A DNA stretch of 64,000 nt from IDS-8 sp040902105 (GCA_040902105.1 JBBDXW010000063.1:1-64000), one strand, 5' to 3'; positions 40,085-50,162 are shown, counted from the stretch's first letter. Made by a program: numbers and translations. Notes: generated by a model not told the origin, from the letters alone.

Positions 40085-40960
40085 TCAGTGCACGGTGTCG
40101 GAGGGCGGAACGTGGGGCTCGCCGAATATCTGGCTTACGTCGATCGCATCGAAGCTGCGCGTCCGCCCGCAGTATTCGCAGGTGACTTCAACCTTGCCCT
40201 GCTCGGCCAGGACTTCACGCGTTTCCCCTTCGCCCAGGAGCTTGAGCACGTCTTCCGCGCGCCGCCGCGAGCAGCGGCAACGAAAGTGCGCCTCGCGGGG
40301 CCTGAACAGGCGCAGGTCGTCTTCGGCGAAGAGGCGGCCCAGTAAAGCGGGACTCAGGCCGTCTGCGACGTCGCAGACGCGCAGGGTTGAGGCGAGCAGG
40401 CCTAAGCGGCGCCAGTCGTCGGCGACGGGGCTTTGCTCGCCGGGCATTTGCTGCAGCAATATGCCGCCGCAGCAATTGCGATCGCTGACAAGCTGCAGGT
40501 GACTCGGTATCTGCGCGGAACGTTCGTAATAGTTTTCGATGCTGTCGGCCAGGGAATCGCCGCTGACTTCGACGATGCCCTGGTAGGGGCGTTCCATGAC
40601 GCCGGCGTCGACGGTGATGGCGCAACGGGCCTTGCGCACGAGTTCAGCGAAGGCGATGTCCTCTTCGAGGGGCGTTGCGCTGGCCATGCCGCGAAGCTCG
40701 AGATCGCTGGTGCATTGCACGACGAGCATGGCGAGCGGTCCCTCGCCGCTGATCTGCAATGTGATCGAACCCTCGAACTTGAGGCTCTGGGCAATGAGCG
40801 CGCTGGCGGCGGCGGAATGTCCGAGCGTCTCCAGCACCGGTTGCTCGTAGTTGTGACCGAGCAGCATGCGGTGCCATGACTTCTGCAACTGGATGATTGC
40901 GCCGCGAATCGGGAGTGCCTCGAAAACAAACGGCATGACGATGTCGTTTTGCGCCGTCAT
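40085..40960 (-). CDS. hslO: Redox-regulated chaperone Hsp33
   Basis: The ATG at 40960 touches the gatB stop and gives 291 residues. The C-terminal redox switch is intact: CRCS and CEYC form the C-x-C...C-x2-C zinc site that opens on oxidation to activate holdase function. The N-terminal domain shows GLLASTLRVCDVADGLSPAL-type helices and GGILLQQMPGE. Hsp33 protects proteins during oxidative stress in the cytoplasm. It is the last gene after gatCAB. Confidence 0.95.
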   Translation of the reverse strand: MTAQNDIVMPFVFEALPIRGAIIQLQKSWHRMLLGHNYEQPVLETLGHSAAASALIAQSLKFEGSITLQISGEGPLAMLVVQCTSDLELRGMASATPLEEDIAFAELVRKARCAITVDAGVMERPYQGIVEVSGDSLADSIENYYERSAQIPSHLQLVSDRNCCGGILLQQMPGEQSPVADDWRRLGLLASTLRVCDVADGLSPALLGRLFAEDDLRLFRPREAHFRCRCSRRRAEDVLKLLGEGETREVLAEQGKVEVTCEYCGRTRSFDAIDVSQIFGEPHVPPSDTVH

Positions 40961-42393
40961 CAGTACTTCAAACGCTCCTTCAGAATCCTGTTGACCTCCG
41001 CCGGGTTGGCCTTGCCGCGGGTTTCTTTCATCACCTGGCCGACAAAAAAGCCCAGAAGCCTGTCCTTGCCGCCGCGATACTCCGCAACCTGTTCGGGGTT
41101 CGCCCCGATGACCGCGTCGACCACGGATTCGATGGCGGACGAATCGGTGATCTGGCGCAGGCCGCGGGCTTCGATGATGTCGTCTGCGTTGCCGTCGCCC
41201 GCCCACATTTCCTCGAAAACCTCTTTTGCGATCTTGCCCGAGATGGTGTTGTCGGCGATGCGCGCCAGCAGCCCGGCGAGTGCGTCCGGCGATATCCGGC
41301 TTGCCTCGATGTCGAGGCCGTCGCGGTTCAGTGCCGCCGACAGATCGCCGATGATCCAGTTCGCGGCGAGCCGCCCGTCGGCCTTGTTCGCGGTGCTCTC
41401 GAAGTAATCGGCAACCGGGCGGCTCATCGCCAGCTGGTCGGCGTCGGCCGGCCGGAGCCCGTATTGCGATACGAACCGTTGCCGTTTCGCGTCCGGCAGT
41501 TCCGGCAACATTTCGCCTGTCTCGCGAATGAAGGCTTCGTCGATTACGATCGGCAGCAGGTCCGGGTCGGGAAAGTAGCGATAATCGTTGGCCTCTTCCT
41601 TGCTGCGCATCGGTCGGGTTTCGTTGCGCTCCGCATCGTAAAGCCTGGTTTCCTGCAGGACCGTGCCGCCGTCCTCGAGCACCCCTGTCTGCCGTTCGAT
41701 CTCGTAGTTGATGGCTTTCTCCACGAAGCGGAACGAATTGAGGTTCTTGAGTTCTGTGCGGGTGCCCAGCTTCTGCCGCCCGCGCGGACGAATGGAGACG
41801 TTGGCATCGCAGCGAAAGGAGCCTTCCTGCATGTTGCCGTCCGAAATGCCGAGATAGCGCACCAGCGTATGAATCTTGCGCATGTAAGCGACCGCCTCTC
41901 TGGCGGAGCGAAGATCGGGCTCCGAGACGATTTCGAGTAACGGCGTGCCGGCGCGGTTCAGGTCGATACCGGTGAACTCGTCGAGGCCCGCGTGCACGGA
42001 CTTGCCGGCATCCTCTTCCAGGTGCGCGCGGGTGATGCCGATGCGCTTTTCCCTGCCCTCCTCGTCCAGGATCGTGAGCGTCCCCCGCGAGACAATCGGC
42101 AGTTCGTACTGGCTGATCTGGTAACCCTTGGGCAAATCCGGGTAGAAGTAATTCTTGCGCGCGAGGATGGAGCGCGGTGCGATGGTCGCATTCACGGCAA
42201 GCCCGAACTTGCAGGCCATGCGCACAACTTCGCCGTTCAGGACCGGCAGCACGCCCGGATAACCCAGATCTATCAGCGAGGCCTGCGTGTTCGGCTCCGC
42301 TCCATAGGTCGTCGGAGCTCCGGAGAAGATCTTGCTGGCGGTCGCGAGCTGCGTATGGATCTCGAGCCCGATCACCGCTTCCCAGTCGCTCAT
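40960..42393 (-). CDS. gatB: Asp/Glu-tRNA amidotransferase subunit B
   Basis: The 477-residue product starts with WEAVIGLEIHTQLATASKIF and has the cradle-domain motifs GYPGVLPVLN, FYPDLPKGYQISQYELPI and RCDANVSIRPRGRQKLGTRT. The C-terminal helical and YqeY domains bind the tRNA. GatB activates the misacylated Glu or Asp with ATP while GatA supplies ammonia. The gatCAB operon implies indirect synthesis of Gln-tRNA and/or Asn-tRNA. Four bases overlap gatA. Confidence 0.97.
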   Translation of the reverse strand: MSDWEAVIGLEIHTQLATASKIFSGAPTTYGAEPNTQASLIDLGYPGVLPVLNGEVVRMACKFGLAVNATIAPRSILARKNYFYPDLPKGYQISQYELPIVSRGTLTILDEEGREKRIGITRAHLEEDAGKSVHAGLDEFTGIDLNRAGTPLLEIVSEPDLRSAREAVAYMRKIHTLVRYLGISDGNMQEGSFRCDANVSIRPRGRQKLGTRTELKNLNSFRFVEKAINYEIERQTGVLEDGGTVLQETRLYDAERNETRPMRSKEEANDYRYFPDPDLLPIVIDEAFIRETGEMLPELPDAKRQRFVSQYGLRPADADQLAMSRPVADYFESTANKADGRLAANWIIGDLSAALNRDGLDIEASRISPDALAGLLARIADNTISGKIAKEVFEEMWAGDGNADDIIEARGLRQITDSSAIESVVDAVIGANPEQVAEYRGGKDRLLGFFVGQVMKETRGKANPAEVNRILKERLKY

Positions 42394-43865
42394 TCGAAAC
42401 CCTCCGGACAGGCTTCGTGCCAGTCAGTCAGCAACTGATACTGGTGTGCGACGTTCAGAATCCTGTCTTCCGCGAAATGCGGGCCTACGAGCTGCAGGCC
42501 AACCGGCAGCTTGTCGACGAAGCCGCAGGGCACGGAGATGCCCGGCAGCCCCGCGAGGTTGGCGCCGATGGTGTAGATGTCGTTCAGGTACATGGTGATC
42601 GGGTCACTTGTTTTCTCGCCGAGCCCGAATGCCGTCGTCGGTGCAGTCGGCCCGGCTATGACGTCCACGTCGCGGAACGCATTCTTGAAATCCTGCCCGA
42701 TCAACTGCCGCACTTTCTGTGCCTTGAGGTAATACGCGTCATAATATCCGGCCGACAATACGTAGGTGCCGGTCATGATGCGGCGCTTGACCTCGGCACC
42801 GAACCCTTCGCCGCGACTGCGGCAATAGAGATCGAGCAGGTCCCTGGGGTTCCTGGCGCGATGACCGAAGCGAACGCCGTCGAATCGCGACATGTTCGAC
42901 GAGCACTCGGCCGGCGCAACGACATAGTAAGTCGGCACCGACAAGGCGAGATTCGGCAGATCGACCTCGACCAGGCTGGCGCCTTCCCGGCGCAGCAGGT
43001 CCAGCGCATCCCTGACGCGAGCGGCACATCGTGGGTCGAGGCCTTCGTCGAAGTGCTGGCGCACGATGCCTATCTTCACGCCTTCAAGCGGTCGACCGAG
43101 GGTCGCGCCGTAGTCTGGAACGGGATGATCGACGGAGGTTGAATCCCGCTCGTCGAAGCCGGCGATGATGCCGAGCAGCGTCGCGGCGTCTTCCACACTG
43201 CGCGTGATGACGCCGGCCTGATCGAGGCTGGACGCGAACGCGACCATGCCATGCCGCGAGACTCTGCCGTAAGTCGGCTTCAGGCCGACCGTTCCGGTCA
43301 ATGCGGCGGGCTGGCGGATCGATCCGCCGGTGTCGGTACCGGTCCCAGCGGGCACCAGCCTCGCAGCGACCGCGGCGGCCGAGCCGCCGGACGAGCCGCC
43401 GGACGAACGGCTGGCGTCCCAGGGATTGGCGACCGGGCCGAAATAGCCGGTCTCGCTCGACGACCCCATGGCGAACTCGTCCATGTTGGTCTTGCCGAGC
43501 ATGATGCAGCCGGCGTTCTTCAGTCGTTCAACGACCGTCGCGTCATAAGGCGACACAAAGTTACCGAGAATGCGCGAGCCGCAGGTCGTAAGAACGCCGC
43601 GGGTGCAGAACAGGTCCTTGTGCACGATCGGCACGCCGTTCAAGGGCGGCGCATCGCCATTCGCGCGCGCCTTGTCAGCGGCGTCAGCCGCGGTCCGCGC
43701 CTGGTCGCCGGTGACGGTTATGAAGGCATTGAGGCGCTCTTGGGTCGCCGCGATGCGCTCGAGCAGCGTCTCCGTCAGCGCCCTTGCAGAAAACTCGCCG
43801 TCCTTGATACCGCGTGCAAGCTCGGTGAGCGTTCGAACATGCAAGGCGCCAGCAGTCACACTCAT
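42390..43865 (-). CDS. gatA: Asp/Glu-tRNA amidotransferase subunit A
   Basis: The 491-residue amidase releases ammonia from glutamine. The Ser-cisSer-Lys triad is visible: Lys in GVPIVHKDLF, Ser in GGSSGGSAAAVAARL and nucleophile Ser in GTDTGGSIRQPAALTG. It lies between gatC and gatB and overlaps gatB by four bases. The gap to gatC is 29 bases. Confidence 0.97.
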   Translation of the reverse strand: MSVTAGALHVRTLTELARGIKDGEFSARALTETLLERIAATQERLNAFITVTGDQARTAADAADKARANGDAPPLNGVPIVHKDLFCTRGVLTTCGSRILGNFVSPYDATVVERLKNAGCIMLGKTNMDEFAMGSSSETGYFGPVANPWDASRSSGGSSGGSAAAVAARLVPAGTGTDTGGSIRQPAALTGTVGLKPTYGRVSRHGMVAFASSLDQAGVITRSVEDAATLLGIIAGFDERDSTSVDHPVPDYGATLGRPLEGVKIGIVRQHFDEGLDPRCAARVRDALDLLRREGASLVEVDLPNLALSVPTYYVVAPAECSSNMSRFDGVRFGHRARNPRDLLDLYCRSRGEGFGAEVKRRIMTGTYVLSAGYYDAYYLKAQKVRQLIGQDFKNAFRDVDVIAGPTAPTTAFGLGEKTSDPITMYLNDIYTIGANLAGLPGISVPCGFVDKLPVGLQLVGPHFAEDRILNVAHQYQLLTDWHEACPEGFE

Positions 43866-43894
43866 TGATCAGCCGATTTGCTTGCCTGAAACAG

Positions 43895-44182
43895 TCAGCC
43901 CAGGACCTTCGGAACCAGGTAAAAACCGTCCTTGACGGCCGCGGCGTTCGCCTGGATGGCATCACGATCGATGCGTTCGGTGACGACATCCGGCCTCAAG
44001 CGCTGCGACCGGTCCAGCGGATGGGCCATGGGCAGGACATCGTCGGTCGAGGCGGCCTGCAACTGGTCGACGAAATCGACAATTCGCGACAACTTGTCGA
44101 CGACGTCATCGAATTCGCTCTCCTCGAGCTTGAGTCGAGCGAGCAAAGCGATGTGGTGAACCTGATCTTTGGTCAGCGACAC
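43895..44182 (-). CDS. gatC: Asp/Glu-tRNA amidotransferase subunit C
   Basis: The 95-residue product, from the GTG at 44182, wraps around GatA and stabilises the complex. It shows VHHIALLARLKLEESEF, DKLSRIVDFVDQLQAASTDD and a C-terminal region ending in KDGFYLVPKVLG. Length and motifs fit the family. It is first in the gatCAB operon and diverges from mreB. Confidence 0.95.
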   Translation of the reverse strand: MSLTKDQVHHIALLARLKLEESEFDDVVDKLSRIVDFVDQLQAASTDDVLPMAHPLDRSQRLRPDVVTERIDRDAIQANAAAVKDGFYLVPKVLG

Positions 44183-44324
44183 GATGATCCCGACGAGTCC
44201 GACAAGAGTGCCCGTTACGATGTCAGACCCGGCAAAAGGCCGCAATGATACACGCCGTCTTGCTCAATGTCGTGCGCATTGCTAGATTACAAAGTTAAAT
44301 TGCCTCGCGGGACTATAGCCCCAC

Positions 44325-45365
44325 ATGCTAAAGAACATTCTAGGTTATTTCTCGAACGATTTGTCGATCGATCTCGGGACAGCAAACACCCTCATTTACT
44401 CCCGCGGACATGGCATAGTACTCGACGAACCGTCGGTGGTTGCGATACGCGAAGACAGCGGACGCGGACGCGTGGTCGAAGCCGTCGGCATGGAGGCGAA
44501 GAACATGCTGGGAAGAACACCCGGCAACATCACCGCCATCCGGCCGCTGAAGGACGGCGTCATCGCCGACTTCACCATCACCGAAAAAATGCTGCAGCAC
44601 TTCATCCGCAAGGCCCACGGGACACGTTATTTCCGTCCCAGCCCCCGCGTCCTGGTGTGCGTCCCCTATGGCTCGACGCAGGTCGAACGTCGCGCCATCC
44701 GCGAATCGGCAGAGGGCGCCGGCGCCCGCAAGGTGCTGCTCATTCCCGAGCCGATGGCCGCGGCGATCGGCGCCGGCATGCCGGTTCACGAGGCGCGCGG
44801 CTCCATGGTGCTCGACGTCGGCGGCGGTACCTCGGAAGTCGCGGTGATCTCGCTGAACGGCATCGTGTATGCGGCGTCCGTCAGGATCGGCGGCGATCGC
44901 TTCGACGAGGCGATTACGAACTACGTGCGACGCAATTACGGCATCCTGATCGGCGAGGCGACCGCCGAGCGCATCAAACACGAAATCGGTTCTGCGTTCC
45001 CCGGTCAGGAAGTCCGGGAAATCTCGGTGAAGGGACGCAACCTGTCCGAAGGCGTCCCACGAAGTTTTACCCTGAACAGCAACGAAATACTCGAAGCGCT
45101 GCAGGAGCCGTTGCAGGGGATCGTCGGCGCGGTCAAGGAAGCTCTGGAGCAGACGCCGCCCGAACTCGGCGCCGACGTGGCCGAACGTGGCATCGTGCTG
45201 ACAGGGGGCGGCGCGCTGCTGCGGGATATCGACAAATTACTGATGGAGGAGACGGGCCTGCCGGTCATTATCGCCGACGACCCGCTGACTTGCGTAGCGC
45301 GCGGAGGCGGCAGGGTCATCGAACTCATTGACGAGCACGGACCCGCGGTATTCGGCCTGGAATGA
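44325..45365 (+). CDS. mreB: Rod-shape actin homologue MreB
   Basis: The 346-residue product shows the actin-fold nucleotide loops SIDLGTANTLIY, VLDVGGGTSEVAVISL and GIVLTGGGALLRDI. The N-terminus MLKNILGYFSNDLSI is the amphipathic membrane-binding helix. It polymerises beneath the inner membrane and positions the elongasome. It opens the mreBCD-mrdA-rodA cluster and is divergent from gatC. Confidence 0.98.
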   Translation: MLKNILGYFSNDLSIDLGTANTLIYSRGHGIVLDEPSVVAIREDSGRGRVVEAVGMEAKNMLGRTPGNITAIRPLKDGVIADFTITEKMLQHFIRKAHGTRYFRPSPRVLVCVPYGSTQVERRAIRESAEGAGARKVLLIPEPMAAAIGAGMPVHEARGSMVLDVGGGTSEVAVISLNGIVYAASVRIGGDRFDEAITNYVRRNYGILIGEATAERIKHEIGSAFPGQEVREISVKGRNLSEGVPRSFTLNSNEILEALQEPLQGIVGAVKEALEQTPPELGADVAERGIVLTGGGALLRDIDKLLMEETGLPVIIADDPLTCVARGGGRVIELIDEHGPAVFGLE

Positions 45366-45497
45366 CAACATGGAGTGGCAGCCTGGCGTGACAACCGGCT
45401 GCCGCAGGATCAGTAACAGGACAATTCCGATGAGCAGAATCCGGCGGTCCCTGACATTTGCCGGGCCGGACACAGCTGCCGCGCTGCCAGGCTGCTG

Positions 45498-46457
45498 ATG
45501 GTTGCGGACAGCACCGACAGCGAGCATCGGTCCACCAAATCCCCCGCGCTGGGCCTCCGCCTGCTGCTGCTCGCGGCCCTGAGCATCATCCTGCTCGTTG
45601 TCGATCACCGGCAGAACCACCTCGACGCCGTCCGCGAGGCCATCGGCGCAACGGTGTATCCATTGCGCATCCTGGTCGACGCCCCGGTATCGACCTGGCG
45701 CTGGGTACGGGAGAACACCGCCGGCCGCAACGAGCTTTTGCTGGAAATGAGCCGGCTCAACGCCGAACGCCTCCTGACGCATGCCAGGCTGCAGCGCTTC
45801 ACGGCGCTCGAATCGGAAAACGCAAGGCTGCGCGCGATGCTGGATGCTACAGCCAAGGTTCGCGACCAGGTGCAGGTGGCCGAAATAATGTCGGTCAGTA
45901 CAAACCCGTTTCGCCACATTCTGGTCATCAACAAGGGTTCTCGCGACGGCGTATACAACGGCCAGGCGATGATCGATGCGGACGGAGTCGTAGGCCAGGT
46001 CATCGAGGCGGGCCTGTTATCGTCAAACGGCGTCCTGATCAGCGATCCCGATCACGCGTTGCCGGTGCAGGTCAATCGTAACGGTTTGAGAACGATTGCC
46101 GTCGGCACCGGCGAGTTCGATCGCCTGGACCTGCCGTTTTTGCCGAACAACGCCGATATCGAGGACGGCGACCTGCTGGTGACCTCGGGGCTCGGCGGCG
46201 CATTTCCCGCCGGCTATCCGGTGGCGCTGGTCGATTCGGTCCTGCGAATTCCCCAGGGGCCTTTTGCGCAGGTGACCGCAAAGCCTGCCGCGCAACTCAA
46301 CCAGGTACGGGAGATCATGCTGATCTGGTCCGCCCGTGACGAGCCCGGGAGCGGAGCGGAGAGCGATTCCGACAGCGACCTCGCGGCGGAGCCCGGCAGC
46401 GAGTCCGTGCCAGGCGCGGAGACGGCCTCCCCCGTACCGGAAGCCGACGATGATTAA
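45498..46457 (+). CDS. mreC: Rod-shape protein MreC
   Basis: The 319-residue product has a single N-terminal membrane helix (GLRLLLLAALSIILLVV), a periplasmic coiled coil (RLNAERLLTHARLQRFTALE) and the beta domain typical of MreC (VLVINKGSRDGVYNGQAMID; GVVGQVIEAGLLSSNGVLIS). The last 45 residues are an acidic, Ser/Glu-rich tail. It activates PBP2. It overlaps mreD by eight bases. Confidence 0.95.
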   Translation: MVADSTDSEHRSTKSPALGLRLLLLAALSIILLVVDHRQNHLDAVREAIGATVYPLRILVDAPVSTWRWVRENTAGRNELLLEMSRLNAERLLTHARLQRFTALESENARLRAMLDATAKVRDQVQVAEIMSVSTNPFRHILVINKGSRDGVYNGQAMIDADGVVGQVIEAGLLSSNGVLISDPDHALPVQVNRNGLRTIAVGTGEFDRLDLPFLPNNADIEDGDLLVTSGLGGAFPAGYPVALVDSVLRIPQGPFAQVTAKPAAQLNQVREIMLIWSARDEPGSGAESDSDSDLAAEPGSESVPGAETASPVPEADDD

Positions 46458-46941
46458 GGTAGGTGCGTCACGGCGGCTGCCGGTGGTGATTTGTATCATC
46501 ATGGCGCTGATGCTCGCGATCGTGCCCATGCCGGCCTGGGCCAGTTCGTACCGTCCGGACTGGCTTGCGCTGACACTTATATATTGGTCCATCAGCATGC
46601 CCCGGACCTACAGCGTGGGCACTGCGTGGATCGTCGGCATCGTCGTCGACGTCGCCCACGGCACGCTGCTGGGGCAACACGCGCTGGCACTGGCTTTCAT
46701 CACTTACCTGACGGCAAAGTTTCACTTGCAACTACGAGTTTTTCCGGCACTCCAGATGATCGCTACGGTGTTTGCCTTGCTGGCTATCTATCAGTTCATC
46801 CTGTTCTGGATTAACGGCGTTGCCGGAACCTACGCGGACGCGGTCGCCTATTGGGGTCCGGTCGTGAGCGGCACAGTGTTGTGGCCGTTCATCTCCCATA
46901 TCTTCTCCGGCATCCGTTACCGGTTGGCGCGTTCGTTCTAG
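46450..46941 (+). CDS. mreD: Rod-shape protein MreD
   Basis: The 163-residue integral membrane protein has five or six hydrophobic helices (VVICIIMALMLAIVPMPAWA; DWLALTLIYWSI; AWIVGIVVDVAHGTLLGQHA; ATVFALLAIYQFILFWINGV). These include the characteristic W-x-G-x3-D segment with a glycine-rich turn. It bridges MreC to the PBP2-RodA complex. The start overlaps the end of mreC. Confidence 0.95.
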   Translation: MIKVGASRRLPVVICIIMALMLAIVPMPAWASSYRPDWLALTLIYWSISMPRTYSVGTAWIVGIVVDVAHGTLLGQHALALAFITYLTAKFHLQLRVFPALQMIATVFALLAIYQFILFWINGVAGTYADAVAYWGPVVSGTVLWPFISHIFSGIRYRLARSF

Positions 46942-46944
46942 TGC

Positions 46945-47095
46945 ACCCCGTCGTAAATAATCGACCATTCTCGCGAGCGACTTTTCGTGGCTGGCAAGGC
47001 GCGGCGACGAGTAATAGCACCGCTATTGCGAGGAGGCGCAACGCCGCCAGACGCGACAAGGCGCCGCGAGAAGGGTCGATTATTTGCGACGGGGT
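46945..47095. repeat. 31-bp inverted repeat element between mreD and mrdA
   Basis: Arms 46945-46975 and 47065-47095 pair at 29 of 31 positions (core AAATAATCGACC). The loop of 89 bases holds GC-rich sub-palindromes. It fills the gap between mreD and mrdA, ending 28 bases before the mrdA start. It looks like a small non-coding mobile or dispersed element. Confidence 0.8.
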
Positions 47096-47122
47096 ACACT
47101 AGCTTGGCACACCGGCACTGAT

Positions 47123-49018
47123 ATGCGACTCATCGCACCCATCAAGGACCATCACCGCGAGACCCGGCTGTTCGTTACGCGCGTGCTGCTGGCGTCCGTC
47201 TTTTGCGTGGTATTGCTCGGCCTCGTCATTGCGCGGCTGGTCCAGTTGCAGGTCTTCGACTACCAGCACTTCACGGAAAAGTCCCTCGGCAACCGCGTTC
47301 GCATCGAAGCGCTGCCGCCGAATCGCGGCCTCATTTTCGATCGCAAGGGGCGAATTCTGGCCGAGAACCTGCCGGCCTATCAGCTCGAGCTGATTCCGGA
47401 ACAGGTACCGGACATCGACAACGCGCTGCATCGGCTGGCCGGTCTCAAGTTGATCGAACGTGAGGACATCGAGCGCTTCACGGAACTGAGCCGCCGCGGC
47501 CCGCGCTTCAAACCGGTGACACTCCGCTTTCGCATGACCGCTGACGAGATTTCGAATTTCGCGATTCAGCGGCCGCGATTTCCGGGGGTGGATTTCCAGC
47601 CGCGGCTGGTCCGCCACTACCCGTACGGCGAGCTCGCGGCGCACGCGATCGGTTATGTCAGCGCGCTCAGCGCTGCCGATCTGGAGCGCCTGGATGCCGC
47701 CGCTTACGCCGGCACGGCGCATACGGGCAAAACCGGCGTCGAGCTTTTCAATGAGGACAAGCTGCACGGCGAGACCGGTTATCGGCAGATAGTGACGAAT
47801 GCGAGAGGTCGCCAGGTCGCCGCAGATTCACGAGGCCTGACACAGACGCTGCTCGATACCGAAGCACCGGAGCCTGGCGAAAATCTTTACCTGAGCCTCG
47901 ACCTCGACCTGCAACGGATCGCGACGACGGCCTTACAAGGGCAACGTGGTTCGGTCGTGGCGATCGATCCCTCGAACGGCGAGATTCTCGCGCTTGTCAG
48001 CGCACCGTCGTTCGACCCCAATGCGTTCGCGCTCGGTATGAGCACGAGCGAGTTCAACGCGCTGCAATTCGACCTGAATCAGCCCTTGTTCAACCGCGCC
48101 GTGCGTGGAAACTATCCGCCGGGTTCGACGATCAAGCCGATGCTTGCCCTCGCCGCGCTGGAAACGGGTGCGACCAATCTCACGCGCCGGACCTTCTGCC
48201 GCGGCTATTACACCCTGCCCGGCAGCACTCACCGCTATCGCGACTGGCGTCCGCGGGGACACGGCGAAGTCGATCTGCATGATGCAATCTCGCAGTCCTG
48301 CGACGTCTACTTTTATGAAATCAGCCGCGAGATCGGCATCGAGGGCATGCACACGTACCTGACGCAGTTCGGCCTCGGAGCTGAGACCGGAGTGGACATC
48401 ATCGGAGAAAAGAAAGGCCTCGTGCCGTCACGTGAATGGAAACGCCAGGCATTCAGCGATCGCCCGAACCAGGTCTGGTTTCCAGGCGAAACGGTCATCG
48501 CGTCGATCGGCCAGGGCTACATGCTGACGACGCCGCTGCAGCTCGCGCACGCGACGGCGACTCTTGCAATGCGCGGTAAACGTTACAAGCCGCATCTCGT
48601 TGCAGCCACGGAGAACCCGATCACCGGCGAACGCAACCTGACCGTTCCGGAGTTGCTGCCGGGCGTCGCAATCGAAAACGAGTTCTACTGGGACAGCGTC
48701 ATTGGCGCGATGAACGCCGTGATGCAAAGTGAAACGGGGACGGCCCGCGCCGCGGGGCTCGGCGCGCCTTATTCGATGGCCGGCAAAAGCGGCACCGCCC
48801 AGGTCTTTTCCATTGCCCAGGAAGAGGAGTACAACGTGGACGAAGTGGCGGAACGGCTTCGCGACCATGCGCTGTTCATCGCCTTTGCGCCGCTCGAGGA
48901 TCCGCAGATCGCCCTCGCGATCGTCATCGAGAACGGCAGCAGCGGAAGCCGCGTCGCTGCACCCATCGCCCGCAGTCTCATGGATGAATACCTTGGTTTT
49001 GGCGAAGATGCGATCTAG
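47123..49018 (+). CDS. mrdA: Penicillin-binding protein 2
   Basis: The ATG at 47123 gives 631 residues. One N-terminal membrane helix (VLLASVFCVVLLGLVIARLV) precedes the pedestal domain with NRGLIFDRKGRILAENLPAY. The transpeptidase domain shows the SxxK serine in PPGSTIKPML, SxN in SQSCDVYFYE, and KSGTAQV. It cross-links side-wall peptidoglycan with RodA. It overlaps rodA by 11 bases. The start lies 28 bases beyond a 31-bp inverted-repeat element. Confidence 0.97.
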   Translation: MRLIAPIKDHHRETRLFVTRVLLASVFCVVLLGLVIARLVQLQVFDYQHFTEKSLGNRVRIEALPPNRGLIFDRKGRILAENLPAYQLELIPEQVPDIDNALHRLAGLKLIEREDIERFTELSRRGPRFKPVTLRFRMTADEISNFAIQRPRFPGVDFQPRLVRHYPYGELAAHAIGYVSALSAADLERLDAAAYAGTAHTGKTGVELFNEDKLHGETGYRQIVTNARGRQVAADSRGLTQTLLDTEAPEPGENLYLSLDLDLQRIATTALQGQRGSVVAIDPSNGEILALVSAPSFDPNAFALGMSTSEFNALQFDLNQPLFNRAVRGNYPPGSTIKPMLALAALETGATNLTRRTFCRGYYTLPGSTHRYRDWRPRGHGEVDLHDAISQSCDVYFYEISREIGIEGMHTYLTQFGLGAETGVDIIGEKKGLVPSREWKRQAFSDRPNQVWFPGETVIASIGQGYMLTTPLQLAHATATLAMRGKRYKPHLVAATENPITGERNLTVPELLPGVAIENEFYWDSVIGAMNAVMQSETGTARAAGLGAPYSMAGKSGTAQVFSIAQEEEYNVDEVAERLRDHALFIAFAPLEDPQIALAIVIENGSSGSRVAAPIARSLMDEYLGFGEDAI

Positions 49019-50147
49019 CGGCGCAGAAGGATTGTTCGAGCGCAAGTCGCTGCCGCTCGGCGACATGACCCGGTTCCTGCGCCGGATTCATATCGACGGG
49101 CCCCTGCTCGGCGGTTTGTTACTGGTATGCGGCCTCGGTCTGGTGGTGCTTTACAGCGCCGTCGGCGAGAACCTTGATCTGTGGCTGCAACAATGCGTGC
49201 GTCTCGGCATCGGCATCACGGTTCTGTTAGTCGCGGCACAGGTGCCGCCGGGCGTAATGAGGCGCTGGACTCCGTGGGGTTATACGGCGGGCCTCGCGCT
49301 GCTGGCGATGGTCCTGTTGCGTGGCGATATCGGCCAGGGCGCGCAGCGCTGGCTGGATCTCGGCATCCGCTTCCAGCCATCGGAGATCATGAAACTTGCG
49401 GTGCCGATGGTGGCCGCCTGGTATCTGCACGACCGCCAGTTGCCGCCGCGAGTGAGTCAGCTGCTGGTCATCGCTGCGTTCATTGCCGTGCCGACGGTGC
49501 TGATTGCCTTGCAGCCCGATCTCGGCACCTCGATTCTCATCGCGATGGCGGGCATGCTGGTGGTGGTGCTGGCCGGCATGTCGTTCTGGCTGATGACCGC
49601 GCTGGGCCTGCTGTCGCTGCCCGGGGCGTGGCTGCTGTGGCATTTCATGCACGATTACCAGAAACAACGCGTGCTGATGCTGCTGAATCCGGACAGCGAC
49701 CCGCTCGGCGCCGGCTACAATATCATTCAGTCCAAGATCGCCATCGGCTCAGGCGGACTGTTCGGCAAGGGCTGGACCAACGGCAGCCAGGCCCAGCTCG
49801 AATTTCTGCCGGAACGCGATACCGATTTCATCTTCGCTGTCATGGGGGAAGAATTGGGACTTTTCGGCGTGCTGAGCCTGCTCGGCCTCTACATGTTCGT
49901 CGTCGGACGCGGCCTGTTCATCGCGATTCAGGCGCGCGACACCTTCGCACGACTGCTCGCCGGCAGCATCAGCCTTACTTTTTTTGTCTACGTATTCGTG
50001 AATACCGCGATGGTTACCGGTCTCGTCCCCGTTGTCGGCATACCATTGCCGCTGGTGAGTTTCGGCGGTACGTCCATGGTGACCCTCATGGCAGGATTCG
50101 GTATTCTCATGTCCATTCACACGCATCGAAAACTGGTGCCACACTAA
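49008..50147 (+). CDS. rodA: SEDS glycosyltransferase RodA
   Basis: The 379-residue product starts at the ATG overlapping the end of mrdA. Ten membrane segments are expected. SEDS landmarks are AQRWLDLGIRFQPSEIMKLA, ALQPDLGTSILIAMAG (catalytic Asp), GYNIIQSKIAIGSGGLFGKG, FLPERDTDFIFAVMGEELGL and PLPLVSFGGTSMVT. RodA polymerises glycan strands for elongation with PBP2. Confidence 0.97.
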   Translation: MRSSGAEGLFERKSLPLGDMTRFLRRIHIDGPLLGGLLLVCGLGLVVLYSAVGENLDLWLQQCVRLGIGITVLLVAAQVPPGVMRRWTPWGYTAGLALLAMVLLRGDIGQGAQRWLDLGIRFQPSEIMKLAVPMVAAWYLHDRQLPPRVSQLLVIAAFIAVPTVLIALQPDLGTSILIAMAGMLVVVLAGMSFWLMTALGLLSLPGAWLLWHFMHDYQKQRVLMLLNPDSDPLGAGYNIIQSKIAIGSGGLFGKGWTNGSQAQLEFLPERDTDFIFAVMGEELGLFGVLSLLGLYMFVVGRGLFIAIQARDTFARLLAGSISLTFFVYVFVNTAMVTGLVPVVGIPLPLVSFGGTSMVTLMAGFGILMSIHTHRKLVPH

Positions 50148-50162
50148 GAATTTTCCGGGGCT

